Source: Blattamonas nauphoetae
Lineage: Eukaryota; Preaxostyla; Oxymonadida
NCBI GenBank assembly: GCA_033064195.1
Contig: JARBJD010000589.1
Span: 1 to 31,065, forward strand
DNA: 31,065 bases
Direction of reading: 5' to 3'
Within the stretch, counting starts at the first letter, position 1; every line of letters starts with the position of its first letter. Position numbers and translations under genes: made by a program. Shown here piece after piece: positions 1 to 10,591 of this stretch. Below the pieces are notes generated by a model, which saw only the letters and a list, made by a program, of their open reading frames with translations, was not told the origin of the DNA and ran no database searches.

Positions 1-1010
1 AGCTCTGTGCCTTCCGTATCTGTCGTGAGCAAGGATGTAGTGATTGTGAGTGTCTGAAGTGTTGGAACTCAAGGAATCAGACTAGTGATGCTTCTGGTGA
101 AGGCTGAGTTGCCGGAAGAGTCTGTCATTCCAACTGCGACGAGTGTCACGCCATTTCCGAACGATGTTGAGGCTCAGTTGGAGAACATCGATGTCAAGTC
201 AGCGGATGATGGAAGAGTGGAGGCGAAATCGCGAGTTGCCACATTTCTCAACGGCGCTACTCGAATGGCGAGAGAAATGACTTTGTGTTGGAGAACTGAC
301 CCTCAAAGAACGATGCTTCCTTATGTCGTCGTAGTGGCAACGAGAGAAGATGTTGTTGGAGCCTCAATGGGTAGTGACGTCTCGAGACTCCATCAATTCT
401 CGACAAGAGAGCCGGAGATGGTGATTGACTGATAGCTATTCTGGCAGAGGGCTGACCCGGTGAGTGTGATAGTCCACAATCGACGATTTGGACATAGTTG
501 GTTGTTGTCTGCCTCATTATAACGTGTTCGTCCATTATATTGCTCCTCTTTCCGGTTGAGGCATATTGGCAGTGTTCTGTGAAATATACAGCAATGTTTT
601 GAGTTTTGACGTGTCGAGGCTGATTGTGGTGCCTTCCGAGAAAGATGAGAAGTAACCCATGAAAATACAGCGAGTGACGCCTGTGGTCAACGAATAGGAC
701 CTGTGTCGTCTCAAAGAATCCTTGCTTGAGACATCGTCGTTGGATTGGGTGAGTTGTGACAGGTCATCACTGTCGTGTTGATTGCGCTGAAGTGCTGAGC
801 ATGGTTGACATTGAGTGTGGCCGTCCCAGTGAAGTGGTTCGTACTTTCGGTGTTCGAGCCCCAAACACCGTGAGCTGGTTGTGCTCAGGACGAATGTGTG
901 CGTCGGCGTCTTTGTGTGCAATAGATGGTAGAACTCAAATGAGAGTGAATGATGTGGATTGTAGACAAAGCGAAGTCGATTTGAGTTCAATGATTTGTGA
1001 AATAGAAGCT
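1..1010 (-). pseudogene. Decayed remnant, probably of the same surface-protein family
   Basis: No intact gene is visible. Minus-strand translations, split between frames and broken by stops, keep the serine/threonine-rich alternation of short hydrophobic strands typical of the beta-helix and beta-sandwich parts of genes A to D, for example a segment reading SITISGS near 400-430 and SEGTTISLDTSKLKTLLYIS near 580-640. Plus-strand frames in the same place have no recognisable domain. I infer a relic of another family member, or the badly decayed 3' continuation of gene A. No signal peptide, membrane helix or kinase segment can be assigned. The similarity is one of style rather than a firm alignment, so confidence is low. 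Confidence 0.3.
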
Positions 1011-1160
1011 GTCATATGGCTAGGGAGTTGTGACATGGTATCTTGGTTGTGTCAACAGTGCTGTCTGGATGATGTGGGAACCGTAAATAGGATGTTGTGT
1101 TTCAGCTTAGATGACGATTCACAATCTGTTTTGTCTTCAACAGCTCTCCCCTCTCGGTAG

Positions 1161-2550
1161 GACCTTTGGTTGGTATTTCGGCTTCGGTTGCTGTGCGTCA
1201 TCATTAATATCTTTGTCCCCTCTTCTTTGATTCGTGTTCCTTTAATGATAGAAATGCTCTTTCCATTTCATAATGTCGGTCATAGTCGTTTGGGAGAGTG
1301 ACATTTGAATCCCACCCACATGGTCCATGGACTGAGTTCAAACTCGTAAACGACCTAACTTTGGTGCACAGACATCTTGGATGCTGATCTGGTTCTATTT
1401 ACGTGGTGTTTCGTTGGATGGAATCGTTGGTAGTGGAGATGAATCCATGTCACCTTAAAGCGCACTGGAAGTCACCAGGAATGGATTTTCATCACATTTT
1501 AGTCTTTGTATAGTTATCCCTAAGGATGCTGGTACCTGGTCTGGAATAATAATTGCTATTGTTGAGAATTCCTTCCCTTGAATGATCAGAGTTCAGATGA
1601 GTCCGCTTGGACCGTTAAAGTTTCGAACGTTTGGTGATAAAACATCTGTTAAGATAGATGGTGCTTATTCCTGCCTCCTCATCGTGGTGAATTGTCTGTT
1701 TCTGGTTGGCATGGTGGACGATGAGACCTTTCGGTGAAGTGTGCGATGATTTGTAGAACTAACCTTTGCAAGTGAAGTGATTGCGTATTCGACGATATCC
1801 CCTGATTTTGAGGACGCTGAGCCTCTGACTACATCAGGTGTTGTGGAAAACTGTTCATGGTTGATGGTTTTTCCTATGAGTGTGTAAAAAGTGAAGTGTT
1901 TGTTGGCAATTGGATTGGGGTAAGGATCCTGTAGTTTATCTTGTTCGTTAGTTCGTCATAAGTGAAGTGGAATCGCAAGTAATCCAGCCTGGAGTGAAGT
2001 TGATCCGTTGAATGAAGTGAGGTCTCGGGTTCAGAATTGTCCACATTAAGAGCACCAACGTGAGGATGACCGAATGTGTGAAGAGATATATCGGTCAGGA
2101 ACGATGAGGAGGTCTTATAAATGAATATGAACGACAAATTTGGTCAGGCCTACCCATTACTAAAACATTTCACCGGTCACGTCCTTATCTCAAATGAAGT
2201 GGAGCCCTGGTTTTGTGATGGGCTGAAGGGACTGGAAGCCCAATTGAGGAGTACTCTATGACAATCGCCCCAACAAAGTTCGTCTCCATCATTCATCTGA
2301 AATAAATTCGCGATAGATCCTCATTAATATGTCGAGAGTGAAGAAACCGAAGGAAGGAGAATCAAAATGATGAATTATCCGAGTGTGTTCCGAAGGAGAG
2401 AAATGAACAAAACATAAATGAAAGAATACATGCCAAGGAATGTTCAGTCATGAAAGACATCAAAACAAAGACTCTAAGTGAAGGATAGGTGGATGATGTG
2501 CCGAATGAATAAAAGAGTTCCCATCAGCTCTCTTCTCTTCGAGACGACGT
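1161..2550. other. Gene-poor stretch downstream of gene A
   Basis: No convincing reading frame on either strand; the longest is an 87-codon minus-strand frame (1874-2137) with no recognisable motif. The base composition is more mixed than in the coding blocks. The only internal structure I see is the recurrent GTGAAGTG motif, listed separately. It may hold the decayed end of gene A. Confidence 0.45.
1734..2201. repeat. Dispersed short motif GTGAAGTG
   Basis: Exact GTGAAGTG occurs at 1734, 1772, 1891 and 1962. Near copies (GTGAAGTT, ATGAAGTG) lie at 1993, 2012 and 2194, and one more exact copy at 829. Spacing is irregular, so this is not a simple tandem array. Function unknown; it could be a relic of a degenerate repeat or chance in GA-rich sequence. 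Confidence 0.35.
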
Positions 2551-2637
2551 GCAATTCACAAACAGCATGTTCCGCTGAGCTGGCCAAGCTCCGCCACGCA
2601 CACTTCAGAAAGGCCGACGTTCAGCGGGTCTGCTGTG

Positions 2638-4679
2638 TCAAATCGGAACACACAGCTGTGAGTGGACAGTGAAGGGTGCTGCGGTCGCTGACGAAGAGCG
2701 CGAGGGAAGAGGACGGAGGGATCGAGTGACGATCCTGCTACCATCTCCACCCCAACAAGCTCCAGGTGGCTTGAAAGTGGGGAGTGCATCGGTGTCGTCG
2801 AACGGGAAGGATGGGTTGCGTTGATTGGCTGACTGAATCTTGGCCATCAGCGGAGAGTTAATCCGTGCAGCTGAGAGAGGTGAGGACAATGTTGTGATAT
2901 TTTGCGAGGGAAGGAATCGAACAGCGAGTGTGTGTGATGTGAGAGCCAGAAGAGTCGGAGAGGGAGTGATAACACAAGCGGGATCGAGCGAGAACGAACA
3001 ATTCGTGAAAGACGAGTCGGTCAGAGTGAGATGCGAGCGTGACAAACTGAAACAACAGACACCACAATGAAATGAAGACAGTAGATCCGACTCAGCTGGA
3101 ACAGAAACGATAATCGTGGAACACGACGAGAACGAGCAGTCGCGCATCGACAGCATACTCAGCGGCAATGACAGGTCGGAGAAGATCACACTTCCTGTCT
3201 CGATGGGGTTTTCGTGTGTCGCATCAATCTGAAGACAGACACAATCAAAGACAGAGTTTTCGATGGAAAGGCAGGGAGGGAGGGAGAAGGGGAGTGTTTG
3301 GGAGAGAATGCGCGAGTGTCCGGTGGACATGGAATCCATCAGAGGCGGGAGATCCGCAGAGGATCGGATGGAGAGGAGTGGTTGGGAGAGGATCAGGTTC
3401 TGAGCAACAAGATGAGACACACTCAGACGAACATTCGTCGTCATCGATGTGAGAGAGAGTGGTGTGGAAGGACAACAGCGAGCAGACAGCTTGTGTTGTG
3501 CTGATCGACGTCACTGCACAATCAATGAGAGACAGACTCACTGACTGAACAGCGATGATCGGCCGAGGATGGGCTGAAAAGAGAGGGAGGACGAATTCGA
3601 GGTGTTTCATCAGCACTGTCTGTGGAGGCACAACCTCACTCAGTCCAAACGACAATCTGCATCCGAGGCTTCCGCTTTTATCAAATCGAACTCGCCCAAA
3701 CTCGAGAGGGTCCGTCTGTGTTCCTTTGTGAGTGCGGACTGGGATGATGGACAGAACCAGACCAGCCTGTTGGCCAACTGACACGTATCCACACAACTCC
3801 ACATCGTCCTCCTCTCCAAACACAAAATCGCCCATCAAGACAAGACTTCGCTCAAGCACACACTGTGTCACTTCCTCTTCACTGTCTGCATTCAACAGAT
3901 GGTCCATCGAGTCGCGGAGGGACAGGCAGGGATGTGACTCTCTCCCCACACTCCACGCTCGTCGACGCTTGGCCTGTTTCATCCAAAGAATCGATGAACA
4001 CGTTCTTGTATCGATTGTTGGGGAACAGAAAGGGAAACAGGTCTGTCTCTTCCACGTAAGTCACGTGGTCCGATCCAAACAGAGCATTCGAGCGATCAAA
4101 TCCAGGTGGATGCAGATTGAACAAGAAATGATCAATCGTCACAGTTTTCTCCAGCGATTCAGCGACCAGAAACAGATCTCGCCCAAATGTTGCTGTGTTG
4201 TGTGCAAATGTCAATGTGTCCAAAAGATAGTTGTTGGAGCTGTCGGACGAGAATGCCAATCCAACTCCTCCGCCTCTCCCTCCATCGCCAACACTGCAGC
4301 TCACAAACGAGCAGAACTGGATCACAAGAGACGCAGATCCAGACAGTGAGAACGACACTCCGCCACCCAAACAGTTCGTGTTTGATGATGAGCAGGAAGT
4401 GAATGACGACGATGACAGGTCCAGCGACGAAGTGTTGGACAGTGTGAGGAATGCGGCTGAGCCTGCTGCTGATTGTGTGTGGATCGATTCTGCTTCCCAT
4501 TTCAAGATCTGTGTCAATCCGACACTCTGCTGAGATAACAGTGTCGTCACTGACAGATGCTCCAGTTGCGTTGTCGTCAGACGCACCAAATCCAAAGTAG
4601 TCCGAGTTTTGACGAACGAAGAGTGTCGTGCCGAAAACGACGACGATGTCGACACATCTCCAGTCACCAAACAATTCAT
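2638..4679 (-). pseudogene. 3' part of gene A: second beta-helix region, frame-broken
   Basis: This continues gene A in the same direction but in three successive frames: about 4679-3940, about 3950-3420, and about 3440-2760. Each piece reads as the family's beta-helix, with SSSSFTSCSS, GGGVSFSLSG and CSFVSCSVGDGGRGGGVGL in the first, and RDCSFSSCS and DSSFTNCSFS in the third. The sense of the protein carries across each switch, so this was one continuous gene broken by about three small indels, not by introns (no clear GT..AG pair at the switches). After about 2760 the frame is lost and no transmembrane helix or kinase segment can be found. It is either a pseudogene or contains consensus errors. 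Sure of the family, unsure of the true 3' end. Confidence 0.7.
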
Positions 4680-4684
4680 GATTG

Positions 4685-7600
4685 TCAGCAGGCCCGTTTT
4701 GATCTCAGCGTACGCTTCAACAGCCGACGAGGAAGGCAGAACGAAGAGAGGCTCTCGAATCTTGTTTCTGTCGGTCCATCAACAACCAGCCCGCCTCCTT
4801 TCCGAACTCGAACAGTCGAATGAGTTGCGGCGCTTCCCACATCATTCAATACTCGGTTGTGGGAAATCACCAAAGACGAGAACAAGATCTCCCACACTGA
4901 GACGTGGGTGAAAGTTCCCTGAAGCAGAAGTGTTGACTTACCGTTGCTCAATCGCGTAAATGCATGCTCGATCGTTTTGCATGGATCTGGCTCTTCTCCA
5001 CAATTCCATCCATCGTCTCCATTCCACGATGAGGCATACACCGTTGGGAGACGAGGTGCCGAGGGTGTTGTGAACGTCACCCCATCACACAGAATCTGGT
5101 GGGGATCTGTGACTGCGTCTTCGACGATGGATCTGAGTGTGTACGTCGTGGAGTGTGTGAAATCGAATCCTGTTCCGATTTGAAGTGGGCCGATTGTCGC
5201 TGATGTTCGTGTCTCACATAAGAACGGGATTGGCTCAGTGATTCCATCCAGAACGAGAAGGAATGTCCGATCGGTGAGAAACGCTTGTCCTTGCAACACA
5301 ATGTTCATCGTCGTGCACATCACATTTGCACAAGCTGCCTCAGCAGACAGGACTTTCGGGAGGATTGGTGTTGTGAATGTCACCCCATCACACAGAATAT
5401 GCCGAGGATCGGTGATTGTGTCTTCGACGATGGAGATGAGTGTGTATGTTGTCGAGTGCGCGAAATCGAATCCTGTTCCGATCTGAAGTGGGCCAATTGT
5501 CGCTGATGTTTGTGTGTCACACGAGAACGGGATTGGCGCCGTGATTCCATCGAGGGAGAGAAGGAATGCCCGATTCGTCAGAAATTCCTGTCCTCTCAAC
5601 ACAATGTTCATCGTCGTGCACATCACATTTGCACAAGCTGCCTCAGCAGACAGGACTTTCGGTGGGAGGGGTGTTGTGAAGGACAGCGATGGTCTGATGT
5701 TGATGGATGCATTGCTCGATGAAACGACTGTGTACGTTCTTCCAGGCAGCACGTTGTTCGGTGGGACGGAGGAAATCACTTCGGTCGCTGTGAGCACCCC
5801 ATCCGCTAAGATTGCTTGGACACGCGAAGGGTTGTTCAGATCGTCCTTCAACTCCACTTCGAGAGGGGACGTTGAGAGAAAGGGACTAGTGAAGGTGATT
5901 GTGTATGTCGTTGCTGTGTGGTCCAGTGTGCAGGTCACTCCAGTGATCGCTGCTTGGGGAAAGATGGTTGAGACTCTGTCCACAATCACCCATCTTGCGG
6001 GGTTAGCATTTGTTTCTTCCATCGAGACGATTGTGAACCCAGCGAGAGGGAGAGGGTTGGACGGCCACACTTCAATCGGCTCAGACTGGCCACTTGTCGA
6101 CGAGAAGAAGCTCGTTGTGAAGGTCAGTGCGGTGTCTGAGATCTTCGTGACGAACGTAACGTCTCGACTCAGTTTCTGCCCTTCAAACACAAAACTCACA
6201 GATGTGCACAGTGGGGTCGTACATTCCATTCTCGCGCTGGTGAGGTGGGGGGGAGTGGGGGCGGTGAACACGACGGTATGGTATAAGACCATCTGTGGAT
6301 TGGACGGGATGTCTTCTTCGATCGACGAGATGGTGCAGTCCTGTTCCCACTGGAGGTCGAATGAGGGTGTCACCAAAATCGGGTCTGATTTGCCAGCAGT
6401 GCTGTTCGTGAACTTGACAAAGAATGTCTCGGATGAATTCACGATTGTGACAGCGAAATTGGACAGCGAGTCAGATGGCAACTGATCTCCGCTGACTTTC
6501 AGCAGCAAATAAAGACATGTGGCATCTATCCACTCCAAACTCGCTCCGAACACAGTGCGTGTTGTGTCAACAACCAACGAAAATCCAGAAATGGCGGCAC
6601 TTTGCAGAGTGTACTTCTTCCCGTCGGCGAGCACGGGGAGGACACCATATGTTCCTGTCGACACTTCTGCTGTTCCTGCTTTCGATGAGCTGGAGGGCGT
6701 CCCAAACTCGATGTGGATGAGACGAGGCACATTCGATCCTTCCAACAGCACACTCATCGTTCCGTTGACTTCACTTGTGGTTCGGATGGTGATCGTCGCT
6801 TTGCCCTGCCCTATCGATATTTCCATCGAAGAGACGCTTGTTTGTTGGTCTGGTTCCACTTGGGGAACCAAGTGGGAGCCGTCAGTCCCAGCACCCGCAA
6901 AATACACATTTGGCGAGCCAGAGGTTGAATCGCAAAACATGATTGAATTTGAGACTGTTTCATTCGAAATGTTGCTGAAGCGGATGTCGCTTGAATTTGT
7001 GATAGAGGTGGATTGACATTCTCGGAACTGCAGAAACGAGAAGGTCAGAGATTTGACATAAGCCATTGAGAGTGCACCACCAGAGTGGTTCGAGACGCAC
7101 GCCACAAACACGCAATTGGAGATGGTGGTCGGTGACCTGTCGGAAACCAGACCTCCGCCCTGATGTGCAGAACATGTTTCGAAGAAGCAATTCTCCATCG
7201 TTATCTGCGTGCACACAACCCCAGCTACAGCGCCACCAGTTGGTTTATTTTCGGAGGACGATGATGTGGAGCATTCAGTGAATGAGGAAGATTTGATTGT
7301 GAGTGGTTCTGGTTGTGTGGAAGAGGCAACAACGAGAACTGCACCTCCGCCGCGAATGGTCGAATCGAGGCTGCATTTGTGGAAGAAACATTGAGTGACG
7401 GTGAGAGACGCTGAGGCGTTAAAAAGCATGATCGCTGCACCCCCAATTGCACTTTCATTATCGGCTGTCATTTCGCAGAATGTGCAGAGCGTGAACGAGA
7501 CGGACGTGTAGGTCAGAGAGTGCTCGACTGAGAATCTGTCGCCTTGTTCGTGATCTTTGAATGATTCGGACTTTTCTTCGTTGGGGGTGGAGTGGCGGAC

Positions 7601-8560
7601 GCAGGACGAGAACGAAGTGTTGAGGCAGGCCAAAGAGCCCCCCAAGTTCGGATCCATCATTGCTGTTCCACTCTGGTGGTTCGTTGAGTTCGATATTGCG
7701 CATCCAATTACTTTTTGTTCTATATTCGATCCGAATCGGAAGTTGGATGAACGAAATGTTGGTTGCTTGATGAAGCTGCTCATGTTGACAAGAGTGCAGA
7801 ATTGGAGGAGGGTGTCCATCTGAAGAGCGGATGAAGCAAGGAGATCATGCGGGTGTGGTTGGGCGAGACCGAAAGAGAGAAGAGGGCCAGTTCCAAAAGC
7901 CAGTGTCTGGGATTCCATTCTGAGGTCACTTCCAAACACAGAAACTGAAGATGATGGTTGAAATGATCCAAAATGGTGATTATTCGTTTTGTTCGGGATA
8001 ATTGAAGTTGTGGAGGTGATATCCACCAGCGGACAAATGAAGTTGGAATTTGATTTGAAAGAGCAGAAATTGAAAAAGATTGAAGATGATTCGGGAAGAT
8101 GGATGCTTGAGGCTTGGACAACAAATGGGGAGCTGAATTCATTTGTTAGAAGGCTGCTTGTCGAGTAACGGACACAGCTTGAACGAATCAGACATACTCC
8201 TGTTCGATCGAATGTGCAAATGGCTTGAACTCCTTCAACAGAGAATGAGCTGTTGGAAATCAAAAACATGAAGTTTGATTCCGAGAGTGAGTGATGGTTT
8301 TCATTGCGTGATGACCGATCTTTGGTGGAATGTGTTAATGAAGCGTTGTGTCCAATAATTGCGACTGACATTGTTTCAATACGAGTCGGAGAAATCAATC
8401 GGTGTTCATTCAGAAGGTTTACGATCCGTGGTTGCGGTAATTTGTTTCCCGAAGAGGAAAGTTCCAGAATTGAGAGATTGTTGGGAAAAGCGTCGAAGAT
8501 GCCAACTGAATGCGGAGTTACCAGGAAAACGAGTAGATATGAAGGAAGAATCCACTGCAT
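4685..8560 (-). CDS. Gene A: secreted beta-helix / Ig-like repeat surface protein (5' part)
   Basis: This frame encodes 1291 residues from an ATG followed by a clear signal peptide (hydrophobic core YLLVFLV, residues 7-13). Residues about 60-555 form a right-handed beta-helix with PMP-like turns: CFFHKCSLD, GGGAVLVV, SSFTECS, GGAVAGV, CFFETCS, GGGL, CVFVAC. Residues about 570-1165 are tandem Ig/TIG-like sandwiches of about 100 residues, each opening with a TFTTPxxPxx linker. The last two are near-identical copies. From about 1185 a CGEEPDPCKTIEHAF motif starts a second beta-helix, and soon after the frame is lost near 4740. The next frame continues the same domain, so the listed stop is a frame break rather than a natural end. 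The N-terminal half is homologous to genes B and C. Probable role: cell-surface or secreted recognition or adhesion; no enzymatic residues are seen. Confidence 0.8.
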   Translation of the reverse strand: MQWILPSYLLVFLVTPHSVGIFDAFPNNLSILELSSSGNKLPQPRIVNLLNEHRLISPTRIETMSVAIIGHNASLTHSTKDRSSRNENHHSLSESNFMFLISNSSFSVEGVQAICTFDRTGVCLIRSSCVRYSTSSLLTNEFSSPFVVQASSIHLPESSSIFFNFCSFKSNSNFICPLVDITSTTSIIPNKTNNHHFGSFQPSSSVSVFGSDLRMESQTLAFGTGPLLSFGLAQPHPHDLLASSALQMDTLLQFCTLVNMSSFIKQPTFRSSNFRFGSNIEQKVIGCAISNSTNHQSGTAMMDPNLGGSLACLNTSFSSCVRHSTPNEEKSESFKDHEQGDRFSVEHSLTYTSVSFTLCTFCEMTADNESAIGGAAIMLFNASASLTVTQCFFHKCSLDSTIRGGGAVLVVASSTQPEPLTIKSSSFTECSTSSSSENKPTGGAVAGVVCTQITMENCFFETCSAHQGGGLVSDRSPTTISNCVFVACVSNHSGGALSMAYVKSLTFSFLQFRECQSTSITNSSDIRFSNISNETVSNSIMFCDSTSGSPNVYFAGAGTDGSHLVPQVEPDQQTSVSSMEISIGQGKATITIRTTSEVNGTMSVLLEGSNVPRLIHIEFGTPSSSSKAGTAEVSTGTYGVLPVLADGKKYTLQSAAISGFSLVVDTTRTVFGASLEWIDATCLYLLLKVSGDQLPSDSLSNFAVTIVNSSETFFVKFTNSTAGKSDPILVTPSFDLQWEQDCTISSIEEDIPSNPQMVLYHTVVFTAPTPPHLTSARMECTTPLCTSVSFVFEGQKLSRDVTFVTKISDTALTFTTSFFSSTSGQSEPIEVWPSNPLPLAGFTIVSMEETNANPARWVIVDRVSTIFPQAAITGVTCTLDHTATTYTITFTSPFLSTSPLEVELKDDLNNPSRVQAILADGVLTATEVISSVPPNNVLPGRTYTVVSSSNASINIRPSLSFTTPLPPKVLSAEAACANVMCTTMNIVLRGQEFLTNRAFLLSLDGITAPIPFSCDTQTSATIGPLQIGTGFDFAHSTTYTLISIVEDTITDPRHILCDGVTFTTPILPKVLSAEAACANVMCTTMNIVLQGQAFLTDRTFLLVLDGITEPIPFLCETRTSATIGPLQIGTGFDFTHSTTYTLRSIVEDAVTDPHQILCDGVTFTTPSAPRLPTVYASSWNGDDGWNCGEEPDPCKTIEHAFTRLSNGKSTLLLQGTFTHVSVWEILFSSLVISHNRVLNDVGSAATHSTVRVRKGGGLVVDGPTETRFESLSSFCLPRRLLKRTLRSKRAC
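5064..5669 (-). repeat. Tandem duplication, two 303 bp units, inside gene A
   Basis: Two adjacent in-frame units of 303 bp (101 codons) encode nearly identical Ig-like domains beginning KVLSAEAACANVMCTTMNIV. Offsets measured at two internal landmarks (5297/5600 and 5076/5379) are both exactly 303. Neighbouring Ig-like units in the same gene are far more diverged, so this duplication is recent. Unit boundaries are approximate. Confidence 0.85.
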
Positions 8561-9358
8561 TTCCTGGCGAGGTGAGACGATTCATGGGGCGATCACATCC
8601 AACGACCTCGTCTGCATGCATTCAAAGAAGAGAGAAACTAATGATCTCGAACCCATTCTATGCATGTTTGAGCAAAGAAGACGAATCGAGTGAGATCTCA
8701 GGATTCATCGCATTCCTTTCATCTCCAGTGAACATGTTGCCTGTGTGTTTTCCTCTGATGATTACCTTGAAAAAGAACAGAGAGTGGTATGAAACAAAGA
8801 AAGGATGAGTAGTGAAGCGAATTTAAAGGGAGTTGAGGGTGAGATGTGAAATAGACATGAAATGAAACGATGTGGTCGATGTGAGAGGAAGTGGAAGACA
8901 TGCGAGGAGAGTGATGTTGTGAGAGTGGGAGAAGTCAGAAAAAGGAAACAAATTCCGATTAATGTCAATTCGAAGCAAAGAACAACTTGAGAAACACGAA
9001 GAAAGACAACCCAAATCAGGACGAGACAGAACACATCAGAAAACAATGAAGACCACAACAAAGACGGTGAACGAACTGGTTGAATAGTGTGAATGAAGAG
9101 GTCGTGCTGACTGCGAACACAGCAGAGTGCGTATTCACGATAATGCCAGCATCCAACCGTGTCTGAGTGAAGTGGCACTGAAGGGTCATCGAACGTGATG
9201 GTAGGGCCAGTGTGACGTGGGAGTGAGAGGTGTTGGTGATGAGGCGTGGACGGTTTGGGCAACGCAAAAACGGTGAAGTGATTTTGAAATGACCAGATGT
9301 CGAGTGTGTGGGGAGGTAATCAAGACATCGCGAGATGAGTCGAACGAAAGATGGATGT
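8561..9358. other. Spacer between gene B (3' end) and gene A (start)
   Basis: No gene is supported. From 8641 on it is highly similar to 25260-25980, the spacer between D and C, with single-base indels that break every frame, including a 166-codon minus-strand frame. It must contain the 3' end signals of B and the promoter of A. I cannot point to a defined promoter motif; the most conserved block next to the downstream gene is ATGATCTCGAACCCATTCTA at 8641. Confidence 0.6.
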
Positions 9359-10588
9359 TTATGTTTCCATTCCATGCGGTTCGTGTCCAGTCACGCCCTT
9401 CCCATCACCCAACTCCGAGTTCACATGTTCCACAATCCACTCCAATGTCGGTCGGTTCGATGGTGACAGATCAAGACACTTTCCGATCAGACTCACTTTC
9501 CATTCCTCTGTCCACGTCTCCATCCCTGGAAGCGTCCCACTTCCAACTTGACGCTGAGCATTCACTCCATCCTGCTCAGCGAACGGAACACAACCAGTCT
9601 CGATTTCCCACAAGATAAGGCCAAGACTAAAAACTGCCGCTTTCGACTCGTTCACGTCTCCTTTCTTCTCCACCACTTCTGGCGCTCTCCATCGCGCTCC
9701 TTCGTCGTGTTTCACCAATTTTGACGGGAGTGCCGAATCCATGATCAATGAATTCTTGTTCATTGAGCCATCCACTCCTTGATCATCTGACGAGAGAGTG
9801 TGGTCGTTCAGTGAGGCCAAATACGATTCACGAAAAAACTCCGCCGATGCTTCCACTTTTGGCTCAGCCTCTTTCACAACTTCCTTCACTTGGAACAGCG
9901 GAGTGTCGTCACTGTCCAGAAACACCCACAACGGCGACAGTCGAGTCAACAGCGGCATGTGCGGATTCTGTCGAGCAAGCTGCGCCAGACCACGTGTCAG
10001 CATCTGAACCAGTCGCGGCTTGTCCAGCGGTCTTTCCGGCTGTCGGTGAAGTCGGTTGAACAGAGTGTCGTTCGTCGTCACACTCACCACTTCTGTCTTC
10101 ATCCCATCACATCGAACTGCTTCTCGAAGTTCAATCAATTGTGGCTCATCACCGTTTAGTTGCGCTCCTCTCGTATCCACTGATCGACCCAGCTGCCACG
10201 TCCGGATCGTTGTCGGCATGTTGGGATGGATCACATCGTCTGTATTCTTCGCACGGATCGCCACAATCTGCTCTCCATTCACACCATCCATCCTCTCAAT
10301 CCCCATCGACTCGTCTTTCTCATCCACTTCCTGTTCATCTAACTCTTCTCTCAGGATCGTCGCACTTTTGGCTTCGTTCTTCTTCCGATGCATTCGACAA
10401 CAAACAACAATCACAACAATCACAAACACACAAAACACAACCACAACCAAAGGAATCAGCCATGGAAGTGTCTTTCGAACTGTTTCCAGCGCCTCCGCTT
10501 TCTTCGCTGTCGCCGAACTCACTTTCACAACAAACTCATTCGAAGTCGTCTCGTTCTTCCCAAAACACACCCGACCTCGCCATTCCAA
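9359..10588 (-). CDS. Gene B, 3' part: transmembrane helix and pseudokinase domain
   Basis: A frame of about 409 residues that opens on TTG, directly after a TGA, so it is not an independent gene but the end of gene B. Residues about 41-64 are a strong transmembrane helix (LIPLVVVVFCVFVIVVIVVC), followed by a basic stop-transfer stretch (RMHRKKNEAK). Residues about 150-400 are protein-kinase-like: RWRAPEVV matches the APE motif, FSLGLILWEIETGCVPF matches helix F, and CLDLSPSNRPT matches the conserved Arg of helix I. The catalytic loop instead reads LTRLSPLWVFLD, where active kinases have HRDLKPxNxxLD. No DFG follows, and the helix F Asp is Ala (KAAVFSLG). No glycine loop or VAIK lysine is seen. 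I infer an inactive scaffold or allosteric domain. The copy in D differs at only about a dozen residues. Confidence 0.85.
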   Translation of the reverse strand: MEWRGRVCFGKNETTSNEFVVKVSSATAKKAEALETVRKTLPWLIPLVVVVFCVFVIVVIVVCCRMHRKKNEAKSATILREELDEQEVDEKDESMGIERMDGVNGEQIVAIRAKNTDDVIHPNMPTTIRTWQLGRSVDTRGAQLNGDEPQLIELREAVRCDGMKTEVVSVTTNDTLFNRLHRQPERPLDKPRLVQMLTRGLAQLARQNPHMPLLTRLSPLWVFLDSDDTPLFQVKEVVKEAEPKVEASAEFFRESYLASLNDHTLSSDDQGVDGSMNKNSLIMDSALPSKLVKHDEGARWRAPEVVEKKGDVNESKAAVFSLGLILWEIETGCVPFAEQDGVNAQRQVGSGTLPGMETWTEEWKVSLIGKCLDLSPSNRPTLEWIVEHVNSELGDGKGVTGHEPHGMET

Positions 10589-10591
10589 CGA

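Noticed and set aside
5514-6485. A 323-codon plus-strand frame opposite gene A
   Set aside because: Antisense to well-defined Ig-like repeats; its repeats mirror the 303 bp duplication of the real gene. No independent support.
8762-9262. A 166-codon minus-strand frame in the B-A spacer
   Set aside because: The duplicate spacer (25384-25884) has indels that break this frame into overlapping pieces, and the protein is low-complexity with no domain. Coding conservation is not supported.
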